A DNA stretch of 64,000 nucleotides from JAJFUI01 sp039698035. Its GTDB lineage: Bacteria > Planctomycetota > Planctomycetia > Pirellulales > Thermoguttaceae. The stretch lies in NCBI GenBank assembly GCA_039698035.1, contig JBDKSW010000007.1, positions 124,001 through 188,000 of the forward strand, read 5' to 3'. The notes below the pieces were generated by a model that saw only the letters and a list, made by a program, of their open reading frames with translations, searched no databases and was not told the DNA's origin. The translations under genes and the position numbers were made by a program. Numbering within the stretch: the first letter of the stretch is position 1; the number at the start of each line of letters is the position of its first letter. Positions 27,066 to 34,664 of this stretch are shown here, one piece after another.

Positions 27066-28910
27066 ATGATCAACGAACTACTTTCAAAACAGTGGACCAT
27101 CCCCATGTCTTGGAAGCGGCGGCTGCCGGTCATTTGGACGGTCTTGGGCGGTGTGGCGTTTTCCGTGACCGCATTCTTTGCCGTCCGGTGGTGGGAGTCC
27201 CGCGATATCGAGAAGGCGTTCCGGCTGGCCGCCGAAGACCGCGCGGTCGCCATCAAGGGAACGTTCGAGACCGAACTGGCCATGCTCGAATTGATCCGCA
27301 CCGGTCTGATGACGGACGGCAAGATCGACCGGGCGGAGTTCGGCGAAATCCTTCAGCCATTCCGTTCGCGCACTCGAAGCATCATGGCCGTCGAGTGGCT
27401 GCCTCGGGTCCGTGGCGATCAACGCGCGGAATTCGAGGCTGCCGCCCGACGCGACGGCTTCCCGCAATTCCGGATCACCGAGCCCGTCAAGGGGGGGCGG
27501 ATGGGCCCAGTGGCCAACCGCGATGAGTATTTCCCGATCTATTACAGCGGACCGGTGGCAGTGGACCAAGCTATCGAGGGCTACGACGTCGCCTCGGAGC
27601 CCGTCCGCAAGGAATCGCTCATGTTGGCCCGAGACACGGGCAAGACGGTTGCCAGCGGAAGGATCCTCATGGTGCAAGACTCGGCCCGACGAGACGGCTT
27701 TCTCGTCGTCCTGCCGCTCTACGAGCGTGGCAAGCCTGTGGGCACCGTGGCCGAACGTCGCAAGAATCTCTGGGGATTCGTCCTCGGTGTGTTTCGCCCC
27801 GACCAGATGTTCGCGGCCGCCATATCAAAGCTGCAGCCCGAGGGCATCGACATTTGCCTGATCGATCCGTCGTCTCCTAACCGCGACTACTCGTTCAATT
27901 CTCACCGATCAAGGACGCGTGAATCCGTCTGGCAGATCGAAAATGAAAATCGCCTGTGGAATCCCGAGGGAATGGACTATCGGGCGAAGCTGGACGTACT
28001 CGGCCATCCGTGGACAATCGTCTGCCTGCCGACGCCCGACTTCACCACGGCTCGGCGGACGTGGTGGCCGTGGGGCGTGCTGGCAATCGGCCTCGTTCTG
28101 AGCGCCGTGCTCGCGGCGTACCTGTCCGCCGCCATCGACCGGCATTCGTCCGTCGAGGAGCTGCTGCTGGAGAAGCGGCGTTACGCCGGCGAGCTCGAGC
28201 AAAAGGTCCGGGCTCAGACCGGCCACATTCGCCGCGCTCAGGAAGAGGTTATCCACCGGCTCTTGGCGGCATCCCAATGGCGGGACGAAGAGACTGGCAT
28301 GCACGTTCGCCGGGTGGGCCTGTTCAGCGAGGTGCTGGCCAAGGCGGCCGGTTGGTCCACGGCCCAGTGCGATTGCATCCGCCAGGCCGCGCCCATGCAC
28401 GATGTTGGCAAGATCGGCGTCCCCGACGCCATTCTGCGCAAGCCGGGCAAGCTGCTCCCGGACGAATTCGAGGTGATGAAATCGCATACGACCATCGGCG
28501 CAGACATGCTGGCTGGCTCGAACGTACCGCTGCTGCAAATGGCCAGGGAAATTGCCCTGAATCATCACGAGCGATGGGACGGCAAGGGCTATCCGCATTG
28601 TTTGGCCGGGCAGGATGTTCCCGAAAGCGCCCGAATTGTGGCAATTGCCGATGTTTACGACGCGTTGACCCACGATCGCGTCTATCGGCCCGCGATGCCG
28701 GAAGAAAAGGCGTTGTCCATCCTCCGTGAGGGCGCCGGGACGCATTTTGACCCGCTTCTGCTGGCCCACTTCTTCCTCCACCACTCCGAAATTCGCCGCA
28801 TCGTCGAGCAATATCCCGACGAAGTGCTCCAGGCTGGCACGACGCCGCAGCCCGGTGCCGCCCCAATATGGGGAACCACGGCGGCAGCGGAAACCCCCGT
28901 CACTGCCTAG
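27066..28910 (+). CDS. CHASE-domain HD-GYP c-di-GMP phosphodiesterase
   Basis: 614 residues. TM1 (about 20-42), an extracytoplasmic CHASE-type sensor domain (about 50-320, with RSIMAVEWLPRV and FPIYYSGPV), TM2 (about 338-362), a short coiled coil and a cytoplasmic HD-GYP domain (about 400-585). The HD pair is in MHDVGKIG (about residue 445) and the hallmark segment is HHERWDGKGYP (about 497-507). HD-GYP enzymes hydrolyse cyclic di-GMP; CHASE senses small ligands such as peptides or cytokinin-like molecules in other proteins. No PAS, receiver or GGDEF domain lies between. A second possible start is ATG 27105. Confidence 0.9.
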   Translation: MINELLSKQWTIPMSWKRRLPVIWTVLGGVAFSVTAFFAVRWWESRDIEKAFRLAAEDRAVAIKGTFETELAMLELIRTGLMTDGKIDRAEFGEILQPFRSRTRSIMAVEWLPRVRGDQRAEFEAAARRDGFPQFRITEPVKGGRMGPVANRDEYFPIYYSGPVAVDQAIEGYDVASEPVRKESLMLARDTGKTVASGRILMVQDSARRDGFLVVLPLYERGKPVGTVAERRKNLWGFVLGVFRPDQMFAAAISKLQPEGIDICLIDPSSPNRDYSFNSHRSRTRESVWQIENENRLWNPEGMDYRAKLDVLGHPWTIVCLPTPDFTTARRTWWPWGVLAIGLVLSAVLAAYLSAAIDRHSSVEELLLEKRRYAGELEQKVRAQTGHIRRAQEEVIHRLLAASQWRDEETGMHVRRVGLFSEVLAKAAGWSTAQCDCIRQAAPMHDVGKIGVPDAILRKPGKLLPDEFEVMKSHTTIGADMLAGSNVPLLQMAREIALNHHERWDGKGYPHCLAGQDVPESARIVAIADVYDALTHDRVYRPAMPEEKALSILREGAGTHFDPLLLAHFFLHHSEIRRIVEQYPDEVLQAGTTPQPGAAPIWGTTAAAETPVTA

Positions 28911-29257
28911 ACGGCCGGTGCTACCCGCAAAGTTTCCCAAAACAGCGTAGTCGCGCCGGCAGTTTTCGCCGATATTATCCAAAGGACCAGCAGTGGGCTG
29001 GCTGATATTCATTGGCGGTTCCGCCCCATCGCCACGTAAAGTGGCGAGCCTTGGCGGGCGTGGCAAACGCCGGGGATAGTCAATCGGCCGCTGCCTTTTC
29101 GGCGTAGTCTTTTCTCAACGATGCATTTTTGTTGACGCGATGCACGGCGAGTAGGAAAATACAAACGCTCCTTTTCTTCCGAGCGATGCGACGGGCATCA
29201 AGGACGATTCCCTTCGCGTGTTGGTTTCGATACGGTCGCCAGCCAAGGAGTCAGGCG
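28911..29257. other. 347-bp intergenic region
   Basis: A small hairpin (seven-base stem 29029-29035 with 29041-29047, loop GTAAA) follows the HD-GYP gene but has no T-tract. Further down, TTGACG (29132-29137) and GAAAAT (29155-29160) with a 17-base spacer are a weak promoter candidate for the repeat protein. Otherwise nothing recognised. Confidence 0.35.
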
Positions 29258-31135
29258 GTGTCAATCAGATCGCAACTGTCTTCGTTGTTCCGCCGCGGAT
29301 GGAATCGCACGGGCGGGTCTTGTTCAGCGACACCCAGCCTGCGCAGCGCCCTCTTGGGCCGTCGGCTGCGGCTCGAGCCGTTGGAAGACCGGCAATTGCT
29401 GTCCGCTTCGCCGACCTTCACCATCACCGCGCCCACTTCGGGAGGCTACACGGTCGGCGACACCGTGACCATCGATTGGAAGGTCGCAAATTTGACCGCA
29501 GGCGGCACCATCAGCCTTTGCTACGACAAGGACACAAAGTTCGGCAACGGCAATGAGACCTGGATCGAGGTCGACAAGGTCGTCGCGGTCAACGGCACGG
29601 ACAGCTATGACTGGGACACCACCGGCATCGCGGCCGGAACCTACTACATCGGAGGCTACCTGTATAGCAACTCGACGCCGACGTACTCGCACCTGAACAA
29701 GTCGATCGTCGTTCGATCGAGCGCGACGACGTTTGTCCTGACGGCCCCGTCCTCGGGCGTTTATGCCGCCGGACAGACGGTCAGCATCCAATGGACCGCC
29801 TCGAACTTGGCCTCCGGCAGCACCGTCAGCCTTTGCTACGACGTTGACACGGTCTTCAACGGCAACGAGACGTGGATCACCATCGATCGGTCCGTCAGCA
29901 GCGGGACCAGCAGTTACCAATGGAACACGACCGGCGTTCAAGGCGGAGCCTATTACATCGCCGGTTACGTCTTTTCCAACAATGGGCCGACCTATTCGCA
30001 TTTTGCGCAGGCCGTCACCATTCAAGGCACGACCCCAACGTTCACCCTCACTAGCCCCACGTCGGGCAGCTACGTGTCCGGCGAGGTTGTTTCAGTGACC
30101 TGGAACGCCACCGGTTTGTCGTCCCGAAGCGTCGTTAGCCTCTGCTACGACACCGACACCACGTTCAACGGCAATGAAAAATGGATCGTCGTTGACCTGA
30201 GCGCCTCCAGCGGCTCGGGCTCCTACAGTTGGGACACCACGGGCATCTCGGCCGGCACTTATTACATCGCCGGGTACGCCTATTCCACCTATAGGCCGAC
30301 CTACAGCCATTCCAGCCAGTCGTTTACCATCACGGCCGCTCCGGCCATGACATTTAGCATGACCGCTCCCACCTCGGGGACATACCTGGCCGGCGAGGTG
30401 GTCACCGTCGAGTGGACGGCCGCCAACGTGCCGACCGGCAGCGTCATCAGTCTCTGCTACGACACCGACACGACCTGGTGGAATGGCAACGAAAAGTGGA
30501 TCAAGATGGATCAGTCCGTTACCAGCGGTGCGGGCACTTACAGTTGGAACACGGCGGGCGTGCCGTCCGGCGTCTATTACATTGCCGGTTACATCTACGC
30601 TCTCGGAAAGCCGACCTATTCGCATCTGTCACAGTCGTTCACCATCACGAATACGCTGCGATTGGCCACGGACTCGACGACGGTCGCTCAAACGGTCTCG
30701 TCGAGCGAAGTCGTTGCCAACGAGAATCAGATCGCGGCCATTCTCGCGGAGGCCATCCGCCGATGGTCTTCCAGCGCCGACACTCAGTCGCTATCCAACA
30801 TTGCCGTGCAGGTGGCCGATCTGCCTGGCAACCTGCTGGCCGAGACCATCGGCAACACGATTATCATCGACCGCGACGCGGCCGGTTACGGCTGGTTCAT
30901 TGATTCGACGCCGCAGGACGACTCGGAGTACACGTCTTCGGCGTCCGGCAGCCTGTTGGCTCAGTCGGACAGCGCTGCCGATCGCCACGCCGACCTGCTG
31001 ACCACCGTGATGCACGAGTTGGGCCACGTCCTGGGATACCGAGACGTGGACACCGGACTCATGGGCGGCACGCTGGCCCTTGGCGTCCGCTGGCCCTCGG
31101 CCGCCGATCAGGTGTTCGCCGTCTTCGGCTCGTAA
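29258..31135 (+). CDS. Secreted repeat protein with C-terminal HExxH metalloprotease-like motif
   Basis: 625 residues from GTG 29258, chosen for the AAGGAG at 29245-29250 seven bases upstream; frames beginning further upstream lack this. The N-terminus holds LRLEPLEDRQLLS, a motif near the start of many large exported planctomycete proteins. Four repeats of 103-105 residues follow (starting near 29414, 29729, 30038 and 30350), each beginning with F-(T/V/S)-(I/L/M)-T and containing SLCYD, W-I, a Trp-(D/N)-T-(T/A)-G segment and PTYSH. The C-terminal region has HELGHVLGYRD (His586, Glu587, His590) and a later LMGGTL, as in planctomycete matrixin-like modules. Proteolysis is not proven. Confidence 0.75.
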   Translation: MSIRSQLSSLFRRGWNRTGGSCSATPSLRSALLGRRLRLEPLEDRQLLSASPTFTITAPTSGGYTVGDTVTIDWKVANLTAGGTISLCYDKDTKFGNGNETWIEVDKVVAVNGTDSYDWDTTGIAAGTYYIGGYLYSNSTPTYSHLNKSIVVRSSATTFVLTAPSSGVYAAGQTVSIQWTASNLASGSTVSLCYDVDTVFNGNETWITIDRSVSSGTSSYQWNTTGVQGGAYYIAGYVFSNNGPTYSHFAQAVTIQGTTPTFTLTSPTSGSYVSGEVVSVTWNATGLSSRSVVSLCYDTDTTFNGNEKWIVVDLSASSGSGSYSWDTTGISAGTYYIAGYAYSTYRPTYSHSSQSFTITAAPAMTFSMTAPTSGTYLAGEVVTVEWTAANVPTGSVISLCYDTDTTWWNGNEKWIKMDQSVTSGAGTYSWNTAGVPSGVYYIAGYIYALGKPTYSHLSQSFTITNTLRLATDSTTVAQTVSSSEVVANENQIAAILAEAIRRWSSSADTQSLSNIAVQVADLPGNLLAETIGNTIIIDRDAAGYGWFIDSTPQDDSEYTSSASGSLLAQSDSAADRHADLLTTVMHELGHVLGYRDVDTGLMGGTLALGVRWPSAADQVFAVFGS

Positions 31136-31142
31136 CCGTTCG

Positions 31143-33020
31143 TCAAACGTCGTGGCTGATCACCACGACCGCCACGTCGGCATTCAGGTTGGCGTTGTCG
31201 CGAATCACCGTGTTGGCCTCGGTGTCCAGCGCGACCTGCTCGTGAATCGTGACGTTGTGTTCGCGGCAGAACGCCTCGAAGTCGGCGATCGACAGCGATC
31301 GCACGTAGGGCGTGTTGTGCCATTGGAAGCCAAACTCGGCGTGGACCCGCGGCGCCCGCCCCTGCTCGGCTAGCTCGGCCCGCCGCTTGTGATAGGCCAC
31401 GTTCGGAAAGCTGACGATTCCGCGCCGACCGACGCGAAGCATCTCACGGAGCACGCCCACCACGTCGTGAATCGTCTGGAGCGTTTGCGACAGGACGACC
31501 AGATCGAATTGCCCGTCGCTGAAGGCGTTTAGCCCTTGGTTCAAGTCGGCCTGGACGACGTCCAACCCTCGGCCAACGCATTGGACGACCGCCTGCTCGC
31601 TCCATTCGATGCCGGCCAGTCGTCGATGCCCCCGTTGCCGCAACCGCGCCAAAAGCCCGCCCGTGCCGCACCCCAGGTCCAGCACGCTCGCCCCGGGCGG
31701 AATCAGATCGAGAATCGTCTCGTAGTCGAGCCGGTGATGGTGGAAGATGCTCGTCGGCGCCAGCGGCGAAGCAACCGTTCCGCCGTCGCTCTCGATGGTC
31801 TCTCCCGCGCTCATCGAACGGCTCGACGCGCCAGGGTCCTTCGTTGCGGCGTCATCGTCCAAGTGCGCGAGAAACGACCGCATCATTTCGCCGTAGCTGC
31901 TCAACTGGTTCGGCAGCAGGAAGGCGTCGTGCCCGCAGTTGCTCAGCACGTTGCAGTAGCTGACCGGTTTATTGCCGGCGATCAACGCATCGACAAGCTC
32001 TTGCGATTGGAACGGTGGAAAGAGCCAGTCGCTGGTGTAGCTGACCAAGAGCCACCGGCACGTGGACCGAGCCAACGCCTCGGCCAGCTTCTCTCGCGTT
32101 TCGCCCAAGTCGAACAGATCGATCGCCATCGTCAGCGTCAGGTAGCTGTTGGCGTCGAACCGCTCGACGAACCGATCGCCTTGATAGGCCAGGTATGAGC
32201 CGATCGAAAACTTCGTCTCAAACTGCGTATGGATGGCGCGAACGTCCCGTCGGTTCGCGTCGAACTTCTGCATCATCGCTTCGCGCGACAGATAGGTGAT
32301 GTGTCCCAGCATCCGCGCAATGGCCAATCCGACGGCGGGCCCGCCGCCGTTCTCGTAATAGTCGCCAGCCTCGTACGCCGGGTCCTGAAGAATCGCGTTC
32401 CGACCGACGACATCGAACGCCAGGGCTTGGCTGGTCAGTCGGGCGGACGTGGCCAAGGCCACGGCGCCAGCCACGCGGTCTGGAAACCGAGTGGCCCAGG
32501 CTAGAACCATGTGTCCGCCGAGCGAACCGCCCACCACGGCACGAAGTCGACGGATGCCGAGCGCGTCGATTAAACGCCGTTGGACCTCGACCATGTCGCC
32601 GACCGTAATGACCGGAAAACTCGTGCCGTACGGCTTGCCCGTCGCCGGATGGATCGAGTGGGGACCCGTCGTGCCGCGACATCCGCCGAGTGCGTTGGGG
32701 CAAATGACGAAGTAACGATCCGTGTCGATGGGCTTGCCTGGGCCGACGACGATGTCCCACCAGCCGGGGTCGTCGTCCTGGTCGTGCCGCGCAACGTGCG
32801 AGTCGCCCGACATGGCATGGCACACAAAGACGGCGTTGTCCCGCTCGGCGTTCAGCGCGCCGTAGGTCTCATAGACAACCGTCACCTCGGGCAGCAGGCC
32901 GCCCAATTCGAGCTGCAACGGCTCGGCCAGGGTCGCCGTCTTGGCATAGCGCAACGGTCGCATGTGGCGATTGCTGTCGCTGCTCGAATAGTCGCCTTTT
33001 TCTGAAACGGCTTGGCTCAT
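31143..33020 (-). CDS. metX: Homoserine O-acyltransferase MetX fused to MetW methyltransferase-like domain
   Basis: 625 residues. Residues about 20-390 are an alpha/beta-hydrolase MetX: nucleophile Ser166 in VGGSLGGH, Asp in SDWLFP (about 330) and His in NCGHDAF (about 365). This acylates homoserine, the first committed step of methionine synthesis. From about residue 430 a MetW-type domain follows with the SAM-binding motif VLDLGCGTGG. MetW is usually a separate gene next to metX and its role in acylation is debated; here the two are covalently joined by an acidic Ser-rich linker. The start overlaps the metY stop (ATGA), so metY-metXW is one transcript. Confidence 0.92.
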   Translation of the reverse strand: MSQAVSEKGDYSSSDSNRHMRPLRYAKTATLAEPLQLELGGLLPEVTVVYETYGALNAERDNAVFVCHAMSGDSHVARHDQDDDPGWWDIVVGPGKPIDTDRYFVICPNALGGCRGTTGPHSIHPATGKPYGTSFPVITVGDMVEVQRRLIDALGIRRLRAVVGGSLGGHMVLAWATRFPDRVAGAVALATSARLTSQALAFDVVGRNAILQDPAYEAGDYYENGGGPAVGLAIARMLGHITYLSREAMMQKFDANRRDVRAIHTQFETKFSIGSYLAYQGDRFVERFDANSYLTLTMAIDLFDLGETREKLAEALARSTCRWLLVSYTSDWLFPPFQSQELVDALIAGNKPVSYCNVLSNCGHDAFLLPNQLSSYGEMMRSFLAHLDDDAATKDPGASSRSMSAGETIESDGGTVASPLAPTSIFHHHRLDYETILDLIPPGASVLDLGCGTGGLLARLRQRGHRRLAGIEWSEQAVVQCVGRGLDVVQADLNQGLNAFSDGQFDLVVLSQTLQTIHDVVGVLREMLRVGRRGIVSFPNVAYHKRRAELAEQGRAPRVHAEFGFQWHNTPYVRSLSIADFEAFCREHNVTIHEQVALDTEANTVIRDNANLNADVAVVVISHDV

Positions 33021-34327
33021 CCCTGCGAGGCTTTCAAGGCCTGATCTAGATCCGTGATGATGTCTTCCACGTCTTCGAGGCCGATCGACAGCCGCACGTA
33101 CTCGTCGCTGACGCCCGTCTTGGCTTGCTCCTCAGGCGTCAACTGCGAATGCGTCGTCGTGGCCGGGTGAATAATCAGCGATCGGGCGTCGCCAATGTTC
33201 GCTAAATGGCTGAACAGCTTGACATGATTGATGAGCCGGACACCGGCCTGCTTGCCGCCCTTGATGCCGAAACCCACGATGCCGCCCTGACCGGCCGTGA
33301 GATACTTCATGGCCGTCGCATGATCGCGGTGGCTCGGCAGACCGGGATAGTTCACCCAGGCGACGGCCGGATGTTTTTCGAGAAAGTGCGCGACGGCCAT
33401 CGCGTTCTTCGAGTGTCGTTCGACGCGGAGATGCAAGGTTTCCAGCCCGAGCAGGGTCAGAAACGATCCGAACGGGCTTTGGCACGCGCCCATGTCGCGG
33501 AGCCAATGCGTCCGAATGTGCATGACGTAAGCGATGTTGCCCAGCGGCCGCATCGCCTCCTCGAACACCAGCCCATGATACGACGGATCGGGCGCGGTGA
33601 AGTCGGGCCACTTGGCCGGCTCGTTGGTCCAGAGGAACTTGCCGCTATCGACCACCGCGCCGCCCAGATGAACGCCATGCCCCGCGAGGTACTTCGTTGT
33701 CGAGTAAACCACAATGTCAAAGCCGTGTTCGATCGGGCGAAACAGCACGGGCGTCAGCACCGTGTTGTCGATGATGGCCGGCAGCCCGTGGTGATGTGCG
33801 ATGTCGGAGATCTTGCGATAGTCCGGCACGTCGTTCTTCGGGTTGCCGATCGCTTCGAGGTAAACGGCCCGCGTATTCTCGTCGATCAGGCCCTCGATGC
33901 TGTCCGGATTGGCCGGATCGAAGAATCGCACCTCGACGCCAAGCTTCACAAAGGTCTGGGCGAACAGCGTCCACGTACCGCCGTACAGGCTGCTGGACGA
34001 AACGAAGTTCTGACCGGCTCGGACGAGCGTTCCCAAGGCCGCCGAAATGGCCGCCACACCGCTGGAAAACACAAGCGCCGCCGCGCCGCCGTCGAGCGCC
34101 GCCAACCGCTTCTCCAACACGTCGTTGGTTGGATTGGTCAGGCGAGTGTAAATGTTGCCGAGTTCACGAAGCGCGAACAGGTCGGCCGCATGTTCCGTGT
34201 CACGAAACACGTAGCTCGTTGTCGCGTAGATCGGAACGGCGCAGGCCATCGTGGCTGGATCGGCCGTTTGCCCGGCATGAAGCGCCAGAGTGCCGAGGCC
34301 CTGAAACGTCTTTGATTCCTGGGGCAT
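33017..34327 (-). CDS. metY: O-acetylhomoserine aminocarboxypropyltransferase (sulfhydrylase) MetY
   Basis: 436 residues from ATG 34325-34327 with AAGGAC upstream. A PLP enzyme of the Cys/Met-metabolism family: the Schiff-base lysine lies in VYSTTKYLAGHG (about residue 210), and NPTNDVLEKRLAALDGG and SSLYGGTW are family signatures. It makes homocysteine directly from O-acylhomoserine and sulfide. It is the first gene of metY-metXW, so the organism probably makes methionine by direct sulfhydrylation. A strong promoter lies at 34470-34498 and a hairpin lies between it and the ribosome site. Confidence 0.93.
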   Translation of the reverse strand: MPQESKTFQGLGTLALHAGQTADPATMACAVPIYATTSYVFRDTEHAADLFALRELGNIYTRLTNPTNDVLEKRLAALDGGAAALVFSSGVAAISAALGTLVRAGQNFVSSSSLYGGTWTLFAQTFVKLGVEVRFFDPANPDSIEGLIDENTRAVYLEAIGNPKNDVPDYRKISDIAHHHGLPAIIDNTVLTPVLFRPIEHGFDIVVYSTTKYLAGHGVHLGGAVVDSGKFLWTNEPAKWPDFTAPDPSYHGLVFEEAMRPLGNIAYVMHIRTHWLRDMGACQSPFGSFLTLLGLETLHLRVERHSKNAMAVAHFLEKHPAVAWVNYPGLPSHRDHATAMKYLTAGQGGIVGFGIKGGKQAGVRLINHVKLFSHLANIGDARSLIIHPATTTHSQLTPEEQAKTGVSDEYVRLSIGLEDVEDIITDLDQALKASQG

Positions 34328-34344
34328 TGAATGTCCTTCTGGCG

Positions 34345-34369
34345 ACCAAGCCCATTGCAAATGGCTGGT
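34345..34369 (-). promoter_or_regulatory. Leader hairpin just upstream of the metY ribosome site
   Basis: In the transcript an ACCA-GCC-ATT stem pairs with AAT-GGC-TGGT around a TGC loop, with two single-base bulges. It ends about six bases before the AAGGAC site of metY. It could modulate translation. It does not match a SAM or SAH riboswitch that I can recognise. Confidence 0.3.
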
Positions 34370-34469
34370 TCATGCGAGACAGCGCCGACGGCCGGGAGCG
34401 GTCCAGCCTCATCGGCCGCTGTTCATCAGCGAGATGCGTGTGCCGCGGACAGCACCATCAGCGCTGGTT

Positions 34470-34498
34470 ATCTTAGTGGCCGGCCATTGGACTGTCAA
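34470..34498 (-). promoter_or_regulatory. Strong sigma70-type promoter for metY-metXW
   Basis: On the minus strand, perfect TTGACA (complement of 34493-34498), a 17-base spacer and TAAGAT (complement of 34470-34475). Confidence 0.6.
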
Positions 34499-34535
34499 CC
34501 GCCTTGCTCGCGCGTGTCGCGTGCGCCATCGTTGA

Positions 34536-34564
34536 TTGACGCCAAGAGGAGCGTCTTCTAGAAT
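34536..34564 (+). promoter_or_regulatory. Sigma70-type promoter for phosphoketolase gene
   Basis: TTGACG at 34536-34541 and TAGAAT at 34559-34564 with a 17-base spacer. The inferred transcript start near 34571 supports translation from the GTG at 34665 rather than from any upstream in-frame codon. Confidence 0.6.
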
Positions 34565-34664
34565 GCCGACGTGTGGCCTCGTGTCGCGGACGCCGAGCCT
34601 AAGTTTGTGTGCAGCCGCGGCCGACGAAACACAAAAACGAGCGGACACAAAAGGAGTTAGTCCC

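Larger units (their letters stand above)
34328..34664. other. 337-bp divergent region between metY and xfp
   Basis: Holds two back-to-back promoters (minus strand 34470-34498, plus strand 34536-34564), a leader of about 135 bases for metY and one of about 94 bases for the phosphoketolase gene. No gene is seen. Confidence 0.5.

Noticed and set aside
29414..30655. Regularly spaced repeats that might be a CRISPR array
   Set aside because: Units are about 310 bases, in frame and encode protein repeats; there are no short direct repeats with unique spacers.
34328..34463. SAM riboswitch in the metY leader (a GGCCGATGA segment looks slightly SAM-I-like)
   Set aside because: The conserved core and pseudoknot positions could not be matched; only a local hairpin is supported.
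34473..34480. TAGTGGCC near metY as another copy of the inverted-repeat unit
   Set aside because: Only eight bases match and no second unit follows; chance similarity.
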